From the NCBI RefSeq assembly GCF_000420245.1, contig NZ_ATUO01000008.1, positions 1-42,803 on the forward strand: 42,803 nucleotides of DNA, written 5' to 3'. Below are positions 8,200 through 16,520 of the stretch, one piece after another. A program made the translations under genes and the position numbers. The notes beneath the pieces are model-generated. The model was given only the letters and a program-made list of their open reading frames with translations. It was not told the DNA's origin and did no database searches. The DNA is from Psychromonas hadalis ATCC BAA-638 (GTDB lineage Bacteria; Pseudomonadota; Gammaproteobacteria; Enterobacterales; Psychromonadaceae). The stretch's first letter is position 1. Each line of letters begins with the position of its first letter.

Positions 8200-9321
8200 G
8201 TGACAACCTCTGTGACCCCTTTATCTCTTTATCAAACTGATCTACAAAAGCCTAATTTCTTTGCGGATGATTCTCAAGCACAAGCGATACAACATCTGCA
8301 ACGCCTGTATCTTGAATTAGAAAATATTCCTACGCCGATTAAAAAACAAAAAGGTTTTATGTCTCGCTTGTTTAAGCGAGAAGTAAAGCAGAGCACATCG
8401 ATACAGGGGCTTTATTTTTATGGTGGAGTAGGGCGAGGTAAAACCTATTTAATGGATCTGTTTTTCCACAGTTTAAGTACTGAGCGAAAATCACGTCTGC
8501 ATTTTCACCATTTTATGTTACGTGTGCATAAAGAGCTAGGATTATTAGTGGGACAAAAAAACCCATTAGTTAACATTGCTAAAAAGTTTGCTACTGAAGT
8601 TGATGTGATCTGTTTTGATGAGTTTTTTGTCGATGATATTACCGATGCGATGATTTTGGCGGGTATGTTTGAAGCGTTGTTTGCAGAAGGGGTTGTGTTA
8701 GTAGCAACCTCTAATATTCACCCGACTGACCTTTATAAAAATGGTTTGCAACGTGCACGATTTTTACCTGCCATTGCATTAATAACATCACATTGTGAAA
8801 TATTTAATTTAGACGGTGGTAAAGATTACCGATTGGATCGTCTTGTAGAAGCTGAAATATATCATTTTCCACTGGATGCACAGGCGCAAGCACTGTTAGA
8901 TCATACTTTTGAAAACTTAGCTAATGGCGATAAAGTATATAAACAATCACTAGAGATTAATGGGCGAGCGATTGAGACCCTTGCATATAGTGTGGATACC
9001 TTGTTGATTGATTGTGTAAGTTTATGTGATGGTCCGCGCGGTGTGGCGGATTATATTGAATTAGCCATTGTTTATCGCACTATTATTCTGGCCAACGTGC
9101 CACAGATGAATCCCCAAAAAAATGACATGGCAAGACGCTTTATTGCCATGGTTGATGAGTTTTATAATCATCATGTGGTGCTTATTATTTCAGCAGAGGT
9201 AGATGTTTATAGTTTATACGATGGACATAAATTAGCGTTTGAATTTCAGCGTTGTATTTCACGTTTACTGGAGATGCAAAGCACAGAGTATTTGCAAAAA
9301 TCACACCATATTGATGACTAG
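8200..9321 (+). CDS. zapE: Cell division ATPase ZapE (AFG1-like)
   Basis: AFG1/LACE1-type P-loop ATPase that in E. coli associates with FtsZ at the constricting septum. The 373 residues show Walker A GGVGRGKT (75-82), Walker B VICFDEFFVDD (about 137-146) and the sensor region VVLVATSNIHP. The start is GTG 8200. It gives MTTSVTPLSLYQ, which aligns with the E. coli N-terminus (SVTPTSQY), though no clear Shine-Dalgarno is seen and no ATG is available upstream. It is divergent from degQ, with 155 bases between them, and precedes rplM as in E. coli. The nearby yhcB usually found here is absent. Confidence 0.93.
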   Translation: MTTSVTPLSLYQTDLQKPNFFADDSQAQAIQHLQRLYLELENIPTPIKKQKGFMSRLFKREVKQSTSIQGLYFYGGVGRGKTYLMDLFFHSLSTERKSRLHFHHFMLRVHKELGLLVGQKNPLVNIAKKFATEVDVICFDEFFVDDITDAMILAGMFEALFAEGVVLVATSNIHPTDLYKNGLQRARFLPAIALITSHCEIFNLDGGKDYRLDRLVEAEIYHFPLDAQAQALLDHTFENLANGDKVYKQSLEINGRAIETLAYSVDTLLIDCVSLCDGPRGVADYIELAIVYRTIILANVPQMNPQKNDMARRFIAMVDEFYNHHVVLIISAEVDVYSLYDGHKLAFEFQRCISRLLEMQSTEYLQKSHHIDD

Positions 9322-9335
9322 CAAGTGAAAAATGT

Positions 9336-9450
9336 CACCACGAAGTCGCTATGCGACACAGAGAACACGAAAAAATCAACAGAATTAAAGGTTGGATTTG
9401 GATTCTAACTTCCTTTCCTTTCGTGCCTTCGTCGTTAAATGCTTTTGAAC
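9336..9450. repeat. Long hairpin repeat, copy A
   Basis: Begins CACCACGAAG and ends with the reverse-complementary CTTTCGTGCCTTCGTCG plus a TTAAATGCTTTTGAAC tail. The left arm contains a small GTCG/CGAC hairpin. It is about 75% similar by eye to the copy just downstream and related to a third copy at 30441-30545. Confidence 0.65.
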
Positions 9451-9472
9451 TTGGTCATTGCGACAAACAATT

Positions 9473-9583
9473 CACACGAAGCCACTGTGCGACACAGAGG
9501 ACACGAAGAAAATCAAAAGAATTATAAAGGTGGAGTTTTAGCCTCCTTTTCCTTCGTGCTTTTGTGGTAAATGATTTTTGAAC
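9473..9583. repeat. Long hairpin repeat, copy B
   Basis: Same orientation as copy A, from CACACGAAG to a TAAATGATTTTTGAAC tail. Arms CACGAAG/CTTCGTG pair around a purine-rich then pyrimidine-rich centre. Together with copy A it forms a tandem pair with a spacing of about 137 bases between zapE and the rplM promoter. Confidence 0.65.
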
Positions 9584-9618
9584 TGGCTGTGAATATTGTG
9601 AAAAATTGCACAATAAGC

Positions 9619-9647
9619 GTGATCTCTGCGCAAATGTTCTGTATAAT
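9619..9647 (+). promoter_or_regulatory. Probable rplM-rpsI promoter
   Basis: A perfect TATAAT at 9642-9647 is followed by a CGCCGCCCACC segment typical of the start region of ribosomal protein transcripts. The -35 is poor (around 9618-9624). It would give a leader of about 145 bases before rplM. Confidence 0.5.
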
Positions 9648-9652
9648 CTCGC

Positions 9653-9799
9653 CGCCCACCTTATCCACACCCCAAAATTTATATGGTGGATTTGATTACG
9701 CTTGACGTATTCGAAGGGATACAAAAGGCAAAAACACATTTTTGATGAGCAACATTGCTTATCATATTTTTTTTAAATCATTAATTTGGGTATAACTTA
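9653..9799 (+). promoter_or_regulatory. Candidate L13 autoregulatory mRNA leader
   Basis: The leader contains inverted repeats, the clearest being GATGAGCAA/TTGCTTATC around 9744-9763, directly followed by a T-run at 9767-9775, which looks like an attenuator. In E. coli, L13 represses rplM-rpsI through the mRNA leader, so a similar role is expected. The specific L13-binding fold was not verified. Confidence 0.4.
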
Positions 9800-10228
9800 A
9801 TGAAAACATTTGTTGCTAAACCAGCTGACGTTAAACGCGAGTGGTTTGTAGTTGATGCTGAAGGTAAAACTTTAGGCCGTCTAGCTACTGAAATCGCATT
9901 ACGCTTACGTGGCAAACACAAAGTAGAATACACTCCTCATGTTGATACGGGTGATTATATCATCGTTATCAATGCTGAGAAAATTACCGTAACTGGTAAT
10001 AAAGCGAAAGGTAAAATCTACTACCACCACACAGGTTTCATCGGTGGAATCAAAGCGATTAACTTTGAAGATCTTATCCAACGTGCTCCAGAGCGTGTTA
10101 TTGAGAAAGCTGTTAAAGGTATGTTACCAAAAGGTCCACTAGGCCGCGCAATGTACCGTAAGTTGAAAGTTTATGCTGGAACTGAGCATCAACATTCTGC
10201 ACAGCAACCACAAGTTTTAGACATCTAA
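9800..10228 (+). CDS. rplM: 50S ribosomal protein L13
   Basis: Large-subunit protein of 142 residues, the usual length. Signatures are [17 protein letters not shown] near the start, [18 protein letters not shown] in the middle and [21 protein letters not shown] toward the end. In E. coli L13 also represses its own operon at the mRNA leader. rpsI follows after 15 bases, with a GGA-containing ribosome binding site in the gap. The upstream -10 and leader are described separately. Confidence 0.98.
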   Translation: MKTFVAKPADVKREWFVVDAEGKTLGRLATEIALRLRGKHKVEYTPHVDTGDYIIVINAEKITVTGNKAKGKIYYHHTGFIGGIKAINFEDLIQRAPERVIEKAVKGMLPKGPLGRAMYRKLKVYAGTEHQHSAQQPQVLDI

Positions 10229-10243
10229 TAGGAATATAAAACA

Positions 10244-10633
10244 ATGGCAAATCAATACTACGGCACTGGTCGTCGCAAGAGCTCTGTAGCTCGTGTATTT
10301 ATGAAAGCGGGTAGTGGTCAAATCACTATCAACAAACGCAATATCGATGAATTTTTCGCTCGTGAAACAGCAGTTATGGTTGTTCGCCAGCCATTAGTGT
10401 TAACAGGTAACGAAGAAAAATTTGACTTTAACATCACCGTTAAAGGTGGTGGTACTACGGGTCAATCTGGTGCAATCCGTTTAGGTATTACACGTGCATT
10501 AATGATCTTTGACGAAACGTTACGTCCTGAACTACGTACTGCTGGTTTTGTTACGCGCGATTCTCGTATCGTTGAACGTAAGAAAGTTGGTCTACATAAA
10601 GCACGTAAACGTCCACAATTCTCAAAACGTTAA
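10244..10633 (+). CDS. rpsI: 30S ribosomal protein S9
   Basis: Small-subunit protein of 129 residues. The start [18 protein letters not shown] and the end [16 protein letters not shown] are diagnostic; the basic C-terminal tail reaches the P-site tRNA. It is co-transcribed with rplM and followed by a rho-independent terminator, so the operon ends here. Confidence 0.98.
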   Translation: MANQYYGTGRRKSSVARVFMKAGSGQITINKRNIDEFFARETAVMVVRQPLVLTGNEEKFDFNITVKGGGTTGQSGAIRLGITRALMIFDETLRPELRTAGFVTRDSRIVERKKVGLHKARKRPQFSKR

Positions 10634-10653
10634 TATTTCGTTTTTCGAATTGC

Positions 10654-10684
10654 AAAAAAGTCCAGTTTATCTGGGCTTTTTTTT
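10654..10684 (+). terminator. Terminator of the rplM-rpsI operon
   Basis: GTCCAG (10660-10665), loop TTTAT, CTGGGC (10671-10676), then eight T; six A precede the stem and extend the pairing. Confidence 0.9.
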
Positions 10685-10742
10685 ACCTTTTTTTGCCTCT
10701 AAGAGTGTTTACGTTTATTGTTATAAAAATGTAATGACTCAG

Positions 10743-10768
10743 CACCTCCTAAAATTTGAGGTGTTTTT
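10743..10768 (+). terminator. Second terminator-like hairpin before ftnA
   Basis: CACCTC (10743-10748) pairs with GAGGTG (10758-10763) and is followed by TTTTT. It lies between the operon terminator and the ferritin gene. Confidence 0.5.
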
Positions 10769-10814
10769 CTAAAAATAGAACGTACATAATAATTAACAAC
10801 AGATGGAGAAAAAA

Positions 10815-11339
10815 ATGTTAGCTGAAACCATGGTAGAAAAATTAAACGAACAGATTAATCTTGAGTTTTACTCTTCTAATTTATACCTGCAGATGAGCGC
10901 ATGGTGTGAAGATAAAGGGTTTGAAGGGGCATCCATGATGTTACGCGCACATGCAGCTGAAGAGATGACCCATATGAATCGTTTATTTACTTATGTGAGT
11001 GAAACGGGTGCATTACCTATTTTAGGCACTATTGAGGCGCCACCGCACGAGTTTATTTCATTAAAAGAGATATTCAAGGCGACTTATGAGCATGAGTGTT
11101 TAATTACCAAAGCGATTAATGAGTTAACCCACGTTGCATTCAGTACGCATGACTATTCCACTTTTAACTTCTTACAGTGGTATGTTGCTGAGCAGCATGA
11201 AGAGGAGAAACTCTTTAAAGGTATTTTAGATAAAATTGAGTTGGTGGGTGAAGATGGTAAAGCTTTATTCTGGGTTGATAAAGATCTCGCTGAGATTGCA
11301 AAAACAGGCTCTACATCAATAATGGATGCACCTGCTTAA
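10815..11339 (+). CDS. ftnA: Non-heme ferritin
   Basis: Iron-storage protein forming a 24-mer that oxidises and stores iron in the cytoplasm. The 174 residues form the four-helix ferritin fold. Ferroxidase ligands visible are Glu17 (NLEFYSS), Glu50 and His53 (HAAEEMTHM), and the glutamates of YEHECLI and [26 protein letters not shown] is nearly the E. coli FtnA sequence. ATG 10815 is chosen since GGAG sits seven bases upstream and [13 protein letters not shown] aligns with E. coli MLKPEMIEKLNEQ; the in-frame ATG at 10803 overlaps the ribosome binding site. It stands alone between the ribosomal operon and petABC. No Fur box was recognised. Confidence 0.95.
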   Translation: MLAETMVEKLNEQINLEFYSSNLYLQMSAWCEDKGFEGASMMLRAHAAEEMTHMNRLFTYVSETGALPILGTIEAPPHEFISLKEIFKATYEHECLITKAINELTHVAFSTHDYSTFNFLQWYVAEQHEEEKLFKGILDKIELVGEDGKALFWVDKDLAEIAKTGSTSIMDAPA

Positions 11340-11671
11340 TTTTTTAATTTCATTGATAACAGCATGGTTAATTAAACGATGCTGTTCATTTCGATATAAA
11401 ATAGGTCTCTTCTTTCGGTCGGGGTTTATCACCTTATTTATGGGTTGAGGGTTTAAAAACCAACCTAAATGAGAGGCGTTATCAGTTGGTTGGTTATATC
11501 GCCTTTCCCATCATAAAAGTAATGTTAATAGCTTGTAAATATAGGGCGATTTCTTTAGAATTCAGCCAGATTTTGTGCGCCTGATGATCTTGAATCGATT
11601 ATTGGAATAATCGCACTGCACAATTTTATGTTTAATGGGTTACGTTTGTAACTTCCAATGGAGATGGTTAA
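11340..11671. other. petABC upstream region with palindromes
   Basis: No gene is seen in 332 bases. A stem AACAGCAT/ATGCTGTT (11358-11386) lies just after ftnA and may end its transcript, though no T-run follows. AACCAAC/GTTGGTT pair around 11458-11493. A perfect 8-bp-arm palindrome, CGATTATT-GG-AATAATCG, occupies 11596-11613, about 60 bases before petA, and could be an operator. Confidence 0.4.
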
Positions 11672-12262
11672 ATGAGCAATGCGCCTGATAATTCTGGTCG
11701 CCGCAAGTTTCTAACACTAACAACGGGTGTTGTTGGTGCGATTGGAGCCGCTGCTGTTGCAGTTCCTTTCGTGAAATCTTGGAGCCCTAGTGAGAAAGCA
11801 AAAGCGGCTGGTGCCCCTGTGACAGTTGATATTAGTAAAATTCAACCGGGTCAATTAATTCGAGTTGAATGGCGAGGAAAACCAGTTTGGGTTGTTTCTC
11901 GTACGACAAAAATCCTTGATGAACTAGGGACGTTGGATGCGAAATTACGTGATCCCGCATCCGAAGAGGCGCAGCAACCTGAATATGCAACTAATGCATT
12001 ACGATCACTTAAATCAGAAATTTTTGTCGCTGTGGGTATCTGTACTCACCTTGGTTGCTCACCAACTTATTTGCCTGACTCGTTTTCTGAGCAAGTTGAA
12101 GGTGTTGAATCTGGTTTCTTCTGTCCATGTCATGGTTCTAAATTTGATATGGCGGGGCGTGTATTTCAAAATGTACCTGCACCATTAAACTTAGTGATTC
12201 CACCACACCATTATGTGAGTGAATCACAAATTCTTATTGGCCTCGACAAAGGAGATGCCTAA
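11672..12262 (+). CDS. petA: Cytochrome bc1 complex Rieske iron-sulfur subunit
   Basis: Carries the 2Fe-2S cluster that takes the first electron from ubiquinol at the Qo site. The 196 residues begin with a twin-arginine-type segment (GRRKFL, 9-14) and a hydrophobic anchor (about 16-35). Cluster ligands are in CTHLGC (Cys124, His126, Cys129) and CPCHGS (Cys151, Cys153, His154); Cys129 and Cys153 give the stabilising disulfide. Ribosome binding site GGAGA lies before the ATG. Its stop overlaps the petB start (TAATG), indicating translational coupling in petABC. Confidence 0.97.
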   Translation: MSNAPDNSGRRKFLTLTTGVVGAIGAAAVAVPFVKSWSPSEKAKAAGAPVTVDISKIQPGQLIRVEWRGKPVWVVSRTTKILDELGTLDAKLRDPASEEAQQPEYATNALRSLKSEIFVAVGICTHLGCSPTYLPDSFSEQVEGVESGFFCPCHGSKFDMAGRVFQNVPAPLNLVIPPHHYVSESQILIGLDKGDA

Positions 12263-13539
12263 TGCTTAAAAAATTAGTATTAGACGGTATCGATTGGGTG
12301 GACGCACGTATCCCAATGACGGAAACATGGAATAAACATTTAGCACAATACCCTACACCAGTTAACTTTAACTTTTGGTACTTTTTTGGTTCACTAGCAA
12401 TGCTAGTACTGGTTAACCAAATTTTAACCGGTATCTGGCTGACCATGCATTACAACCCTTCAGCAGAAGGTGCATTTGCTTCTATTGAGTACATTATGCG
12501 TGATGTACCTTATGGTTGGTTATTACGTTATATGCACTCCACGGGCGCATCTGCGTTCTTTGTCGTTATCTATCTTCATATGTTCCGTGGCCTTATTTAC
12601 GGTTCATACCAGAAACCGCGTGAGCTTATCTGGGTCTTCGGCATGTTAATATTCTTAGTATTAATGGCTGAAGCATTTATGGGTTACTTATTACCTTGGG
12701 GACAGATGTCTTTTTGGGGCGCACAGGTAATTATTTCACTCTTTGGTGCGATTCCAATTATTGGTGATGACTTGACCCTGTGGATCCGTGGTGATTACGT
12801 TATTTCGGGCGCAACACTGAATCGTTTCTTTGCATTGCATGTTATTGCATTGCCATTGGCGCTCGTTGGTTTAGTTTTCCTTCATATTATTGCGTTGCAT
12901 GAAGTGGGCTCAAACAACCCTGATGGTGTTGAAATTAAGCGTAAGAAAGGCTCTGTACCAGAGGAAGAAAAAAGCAAATTCACTTTCCACAAACAGTACA
13001 GTGAGCATAAAGATATTGTTGATGCTATCCCTTTCCATCCTTACTTTACGGTTAAAGATATTATGGGCGTCTCGTTTTTCTTAATCTGTTTTGCCACGGT
13101 TATTTTCTTCATGCCAGAGGGGGGCGGTTATCTTTTAGAAGCACCAAACTTTGAACCTGCAAATGGCTTGAAAACGCCTGATCATATTGCACCTGTTTGG
13201 TATTACACACCGTATTACGCTATTTTACGGGCGATTCCAGATAAGTTACTTGGTGTTATCTTTTTTGGTGGCTCGATTGCGATACTGTTCCTATTACCAT
13301 GGCTAGATCGTTGTAGCGTGAAATCGATTCGTTATCGTAGTTGGAAACATAAATTGAATATTACTCAATTCACCATCTGTTTCATCGTGTTGGGTGTATT
13401 AGGGTCATTACCTGTCACACCATTATTGACAACAGTTGCACAAGTGGCATCGGTGGGTTATTTCGGGTTCTTTATTGCGCTGTGGGTTTACAGTAAAAAT
13501 GAGAAAACCAAGCCATTACCAACAAGGTTGACACACTAA
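12262..13539 (+). CDS. petB: Cytochrome b subunit of the bc1 complex
   Basis: Integral membrane core of ubiquinol:cytochrome c oxidoreductase, holding both b hemes and the Qo and Qi sites. The 425 residues form about eight to nine membrane helices. Heme-binding histidines are seen in LRYMHSTGAS and VIYLHMFRG, then FALHVIALP and FLHIIALHEVG. GYLLPWGQMSFWGA is the conserved Qo-site loop. The Qo motif reads PVWYYTPYYAILR, a PVWY variant of PEWY. The C-terminal helices (about 320-415) resemble subunit IV of b6f. Coupled by TAATG to both petA and petC. Confidence 0.97.
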   Translation: MLKKLVLDGIDWVDARIPMTETWNKHLAQYPTPVNFNFWYFFGSLAMLVLVNQILTGIWLTMHYNPSAEGAFASIEYIMRDVPYGWLLRYMHSTGASAFFVVIYLHMFRGLIYGSYQKPRELIWVFGMLIFLVLMAEAFMGYLLPWGQMSFWGAQVIISLFGAIPIIGDDLTLWIRGDYVISGATLNRFFALHVIALPLALVGLVFLHIIALHEVGSNNPDGVEIKRKKGSVPEEEKSKFTFHKQYSEHKDIVDAIPFHPYFTVKDIMGVSFFLICFATVIFFMPEGGGYLLEAPNFEPANGLKTPDHIAPVWYYTPYYAILRAIPDKLLGVIFFGGSIAILFLLPWLDRCSVKSIRYRSWKHKLNITQFTICFIVLGVLGSLPVTPLLTTVAQVASVGYFGFFIALWVYSKNEKTKPLPTRLTH

Positions 13540-14285
13540 TGAAAAAGTTAATGATCGCCTTAGTGGCTGTATTTTCGATACTACCGTTATTTTCTTTCGC
13601 AGCCGGTGGCAATGTACACCTTGAGAAAGCAAATTATGACTTAACAGATAAAGCCTCACTACAACGTGGTGCTAAATTGTTCATGAACTACTGTTTTGCT
13701 TGTCACTCAACGGGTTACCAACGTTATCAACGTGTTGCGACAGATCTTGATATCCCTGAGCAGTTGATGAAAGAGAACCTGATTTTTACAGAGAGTAAAA
13801 TCGGTGAGTTAATGTTTAACAGCATGGATAAAAAAGAAGCTGAGAAATGGTTCGGCAGTGCACCGCCTGATTTAACGCTTGAAGCACGTTTACGTGGACC
13901 TGATTGGATCTACACTTACCTGCACTCTTTCTATAAAGATGAGAGTCGTCCATTTGGTGTCAACAACTCAGTGTTCCCAGATGTGGGTATGCCTCACGTA
14001 TTAGAAGAGTTACAAGGTATCTCGATTGCTACTTTTGAAACAACAACTGATGCGAATGGTATCGAACATACCAAAGTGGTTGCGTTAACCAGTGACGAAT
14101 CTGGAGAGATGTCATCGGATGAGTATGACGAAGCGGTACTTGATCTGGTAAACTTCCTTGTGTACGCAGGTGAACCAAACAAATTAGAGCGTCAAAGTTT
14201 AGGTATTTGGGTTGTTGCATTCCTATTTGTCCTATTTTTTGTGAGCTACTTATTGAAGAAAGAGTACTGGCGCGATATTCATTAA
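13539..14285 (+). CDS. petC: Cytochrome c1 subunit of the bc1 complex
   Basis: Accepts electrons from the Rieske protein and passes them to soluble cytochrome c. The 248 residues start with a signal peptide (about 1-21, ending SFA) and have one heme site CFACH (Cys52, Cys55, His56). The axial methionine lies in PDVGMPHVL. A C-terminal anchor runs from about 222 to 240 and ends KKEYWRDIH. An acidic insert of about 20 residues (DESGEMSSDEYDE) precedes the anchor. It is the last gene of petABC and is followed by a terminator-like stem. Confidence 0.96.
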   Translation: MKKLMIALVAVFSILPLFSFAAGGNVHLEKANYDLTDKASLQRGAKLFMNYCFACHSTGYQRYQRVATDLDIPEQLMKENLIFTESKIGELMFNSMDKKEAEKWFGSAPPDLTLEARLRGPDWIYTYLHSFYKDESRPFGVNNSVFPDVGMPHVLEELQGISIATFETTTDANGIEHTKVVALTSDESGEMSSDEYDEAVLDLVNFLVYAGEPNKLERQSLGIWVVAFLFVLFFVSYLLKKEYWRDIH

Positions 14286-14313
14286 TCGTCATTAGTCGCT
14301 TTTTAACTTGTTA

Positions 14314-14352
14314 GGCAATGGTGATTTTTCATCATTGCCTTTTCTGTTTTTT
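14314..14352 (+). terminator. Terminator of petABC
   Basis: GGCAATGGTGA (14314-14324) pairs with TCATCATTGCC (14329-14339), loop TTTT, one G-T pair, followed by a T-rich tract. Confidence 0.8.
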
Positions 14353-14380
14353 GAAGAATTATAATAATTAAGGGATAACC

Positions 14381-15013
14381 ATGGCCGTAGCTGCAAATAA
14401 ACGTTCTGTAATGACACTTTTTTCGGGTGTTTCAGATCTATATAGTCATCAAACACGTATCGTATTAGCTGAAAAGGGCGTAAATGTAGAAATCACTTTT
14501 ATTGATGATGAGAATCCTTCTGTTGAGCTTGCTGATCTCACGCCAAATAGTGAAGTACCGACATTAGTTGACCGTGAATTAGTGTTATACAACTCACGTA
14601 TCATCATGGAATATTTGGATGAGCGTTTTCCACATCCACCACTAATGCCAGTGTACCCAGTCGAGCGTGCTAAGAGCCGTTTATTGATGCAACGCATTGA
14701 AAGAGAGTGGTATCCATTAGTGGCTATCATCATGTCTGCTAGTGAAGATAAAGCAGCCTCTGCACGAACAATACTACGTGATAAAATATTAGAAGTTGTT
14801 CCTGTCTTTGAGCATTTCTCTTATTTTATGTCTGAAGAGTTCACCTTAGTTGATTGTTACATGGCACCCTTGTTATGGCGCTTACCTGAGCTTAAAATTG
14901 ATTTAGGTTTAGATCATCTTGGCATTAAGAGTTACATGGTAAGAGTATTTGAGCGTGAATCATTTCAAGCATCAATGACTGAGACTGAGCGTGAAATCCG
15001 TCTCGGTTTATAA
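14381..15013 (+). CDS. sspA: Stringent starvation protein A
   Basis: RNA-polymerase-associated protein of 210 residues with a glutathione-S-transferase fold. In E. coli it acts in the stationary phase and in acid tolerance. The thioredoxin-like N-domain shows MTLFSGVSDLYSHQTRIVLAEKG and NSEVPTLVDRELVLYNSRIIMEYLDERFPHPPLMP. The helical C-domain includes FTLVDCYMAPLLWRL. It lacks the catalytic residue of true GSTs, as is normal for SspA. sspB follows after 14 bases, which is the standard operon. Confidence 0.96.
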   Translation: MAVAANKRSVMTLFSGVSDLYSHQTRIVLAEKGVNVEITFIDDENPSVELADLTPNSEVPTLVDRELVLYNSRIIMEYLDERFPHPPLMPVYPVERAKSRLLMQRIEREWYPLVAIIMSASEDKAASARTILRDKILEVVPVFEHFSYFMSEEFTLVDCYMAPLLWRLPELKIDLGLDHLGIKSYMVRVFERESFQASMTETEREIRLGL

Positions 15014-15027
15014 TTCGGAGCACTAAA

Positions 15028-15447
15028 ATGGATAGCATGTTAGTGCAACGCCCTTATTTGCTGAAGGCTTTTTATAATTGGATTGTAGACAGCGAATGTA
15101 CACCTCATATTATTGTGGATGCTACGCAACCCTGTGTTGAGGTACCAGAGCAGTTTGTTGAAGATGGTAAAATAGTGTTAAATATTGCGCCTAAATCGGT
15201 TATGCATTTTTCAATGGATGATGATGCGGTTGCATTTAATGCGCGATTCTCTGGCCAACCAATGCAGGTTTATGTGCCGTTGTACGCAATAGAAGGTATC
15301 TACGCCCGTGAAAATGGTGCAGGGACTATGTTCCCTGAAGAGCCTGCTTATAAGGCTTTGGATAACGCTGTTCCTGTTACTTCTGAGCCCAAAACTGAAA
15401 AACCTGCTGTAAAAAAGAATAGAGCGGGTTTGAAGATAGTTAAGTAA
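15028..15447 (+). CDS. sspB: ClpXP adaptor SspB
   Basis: Delivers ssrA-tagged proteins to the ClpXP protease. The 139 residues comprise an N-terminal substrate-binding domain (RPYLLKAFYNWIVDSECTPH, then INARF-like VAFNARFSGQP) and a Lys/Glu/Pro-rich linker (about 105-130). The linker ends in the ClpX-docking peptide RAGLKIVK. All functional parts are present. It is second in the sspAB operon and ends at a strong terminator. Confidence 0.96.
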   Translation: MDSMLVQRPYLLKAFYNWIVDSECTPHIIVDATQPCVEVPEQFVEDGKIVLNIAPKSVMHFSMDDDAVAFNARFSGQPMQVYVPLYAIEGIYARENGAGTMFPEEPAYKALDNAVPVTSEPKTEKPAVKKNRAGLKIVK

Positions 15448-15488
15448 AGCGAAAAATCAGAAGGGTTAGAACGTTTTTGATTGATCAT

Positions 15489-15516
15489 AAAAAACCTAGC
15501 TAAGCTAGGTTTTTTT
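15489..15516. terminator. Bidirectional terminator after sspB
   Basis: CCTAGC (15495-15500), loop TAA, GCTAGG (15504-15509), flanked by six A and seven T. It can serve sspB on the plus strand and the ATP-grasp gene on the minus strand. Confidence 0.88.
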
Positions 15517-15566
15517 ATGTCAGTATTTTAACCTTCAAGCATCACTGCCGCTGTCTATAGGCGTAT

Positions 15567-16517
15567 CTATTTTTTTGAAAAATGCTTTTTACAAAACTCA
15601 ATACGCTCTTCAACACTCATGTTGTGATCGTCACCTAAACTTTCAACCAACTTAAGACGTGGTAAGATCCCCTGTCCATTCGCTATTTGAATAGCCAGTC
15701 CTGGGCGCGCATTAAGTTCTAATAACATCGGCCCTAAATCACGATCTAGTACCATATCTGTGCCTAAATAACCCATACCAGACATCTCATAACAGCTCGA
15801 GGCTAAATAGATAAGGCGTTCCCATTTAGGCACTTGCAGTAGTGCGAGTTCTTTACCTGTATCAGGGTGATATTTAACAGGTTTATCAAACTGTACCGCG
15901 TTGATAGCCGCACCTGTTGCAATATCAATACCGACACCAACAGCGCCTTGGTGTAAGTTTGCTTTACCGTCCGATACAGCCGTTGAAAGACGCATCATTG
16001 CCATCACTGGGAAGCCTTTAAAAACAATAACACGTACGTCTGGTACACCCTCAAAGCTGAAACCATCAAAGGCACTATCAAATTGAATGAGTCCTTCTAC
16101 AACAGCGACATCTGCACTGCCACCTAAGCTAAATAGTCCCGCAAGAATGTCCGTGATATGGCGTTTTGTTTCATCAAGTGAAACTTCGTCGCCATTCGGT
16201 TTATAATAACGACCTTTCTCAACTTTAGTGATCACTAAAATACCTTTACCACCGCTACCTTTGGCGGGTTTAATCACAAACCCTGGGGTATCTTTAATAT
16301 ACTGTTCAATACCCGCTACTTCCGCTTGTATGGAAATCACACCCAGCAGAGCGGGGGTCGTTACGTTTGCTTCGCGGGCAATGATTTTAGTTTTAAGTTT
16401 ATTGTCGACCAAAGGGTAGAGTTTACGTGGATTATAGCGACCAATGTAACCACTGTTGCGTTGGTTCATGCCCATAATACCTTTGCTTTTTAACTTAAAC
16501 GGACTGGCAAAAAACAT
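15567..16517 (-). CDS. RimK-like ATP-grasp ligase of a 7TM/retropepsin cassette
   Basis: ATP-grasp protein of 316 residues, usually labelled alpha-L-glutamate ligase-like. The glycine-rich nucleotide loop is FVIKPAKGSGGKGI (about 80-93). The ATP-grasp core shows DVRVIVFKGFPVMAMMRLS and the metal-binding LLELNARPGL (about 277-286). Such enzymes join a carboxylate to an amine via an acyl-phosphate; the actual substrate here is unknown. No signal peptide, so cytoplasmic. It is the last gene of a three-gene minus-strand unit, 3 bases after the membrane gene, with its AAGGAA ribosome binding site overlapping the preceding stop. Close packing implies a shared task. Confidence 0.85.
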   Translation of the reverse strand: MFFASPFKLKSKGIMGMNQRNSGYIGRYNPRKLYPLVDNKLKTKIIAREANVTTPALLGVISIQAEVAGIEQYIKDTPGFVIKPAKGSGGKGILVITKVEKGRYYKPNGDEVSLDETKRHITDILAGLFSLGGSADVAVVEGLIQFDSAFDGFSFEGVPDVRVIVFKGFPVMAMMRLSTAVSDGKANLHQGAVGVGIDIATGAAINAVQFDKPVKYHPDTGKELALLQVPKWERLIYLASSCYEMSGMGYLGTDMVLDRDLGPMLLELNARPGLAIQIANGQGILPRLKLVESLGDDHNMSVEERIEFCKKHFSKK

Positions 16518-16520
16518 AGT

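Noticed and set aside
9336-9583. CRISPR array
   Set aside because: Only two long, imperfect palindromic units are present, with no short identical repeats and spacers and no cas genes nearby.
9455-9739. 94-codon open frame on the minus strand
   Set aside because: It spans a hairpin repeat and the rplM promoter region; composition is that of the repeat and no start signal is present.
10509-10772. 87-codon open frame overlapping rpsI and its terminator
   Set aside because: It is out of frame with rpsI and crosses the terminator, so it is a shadow frame.
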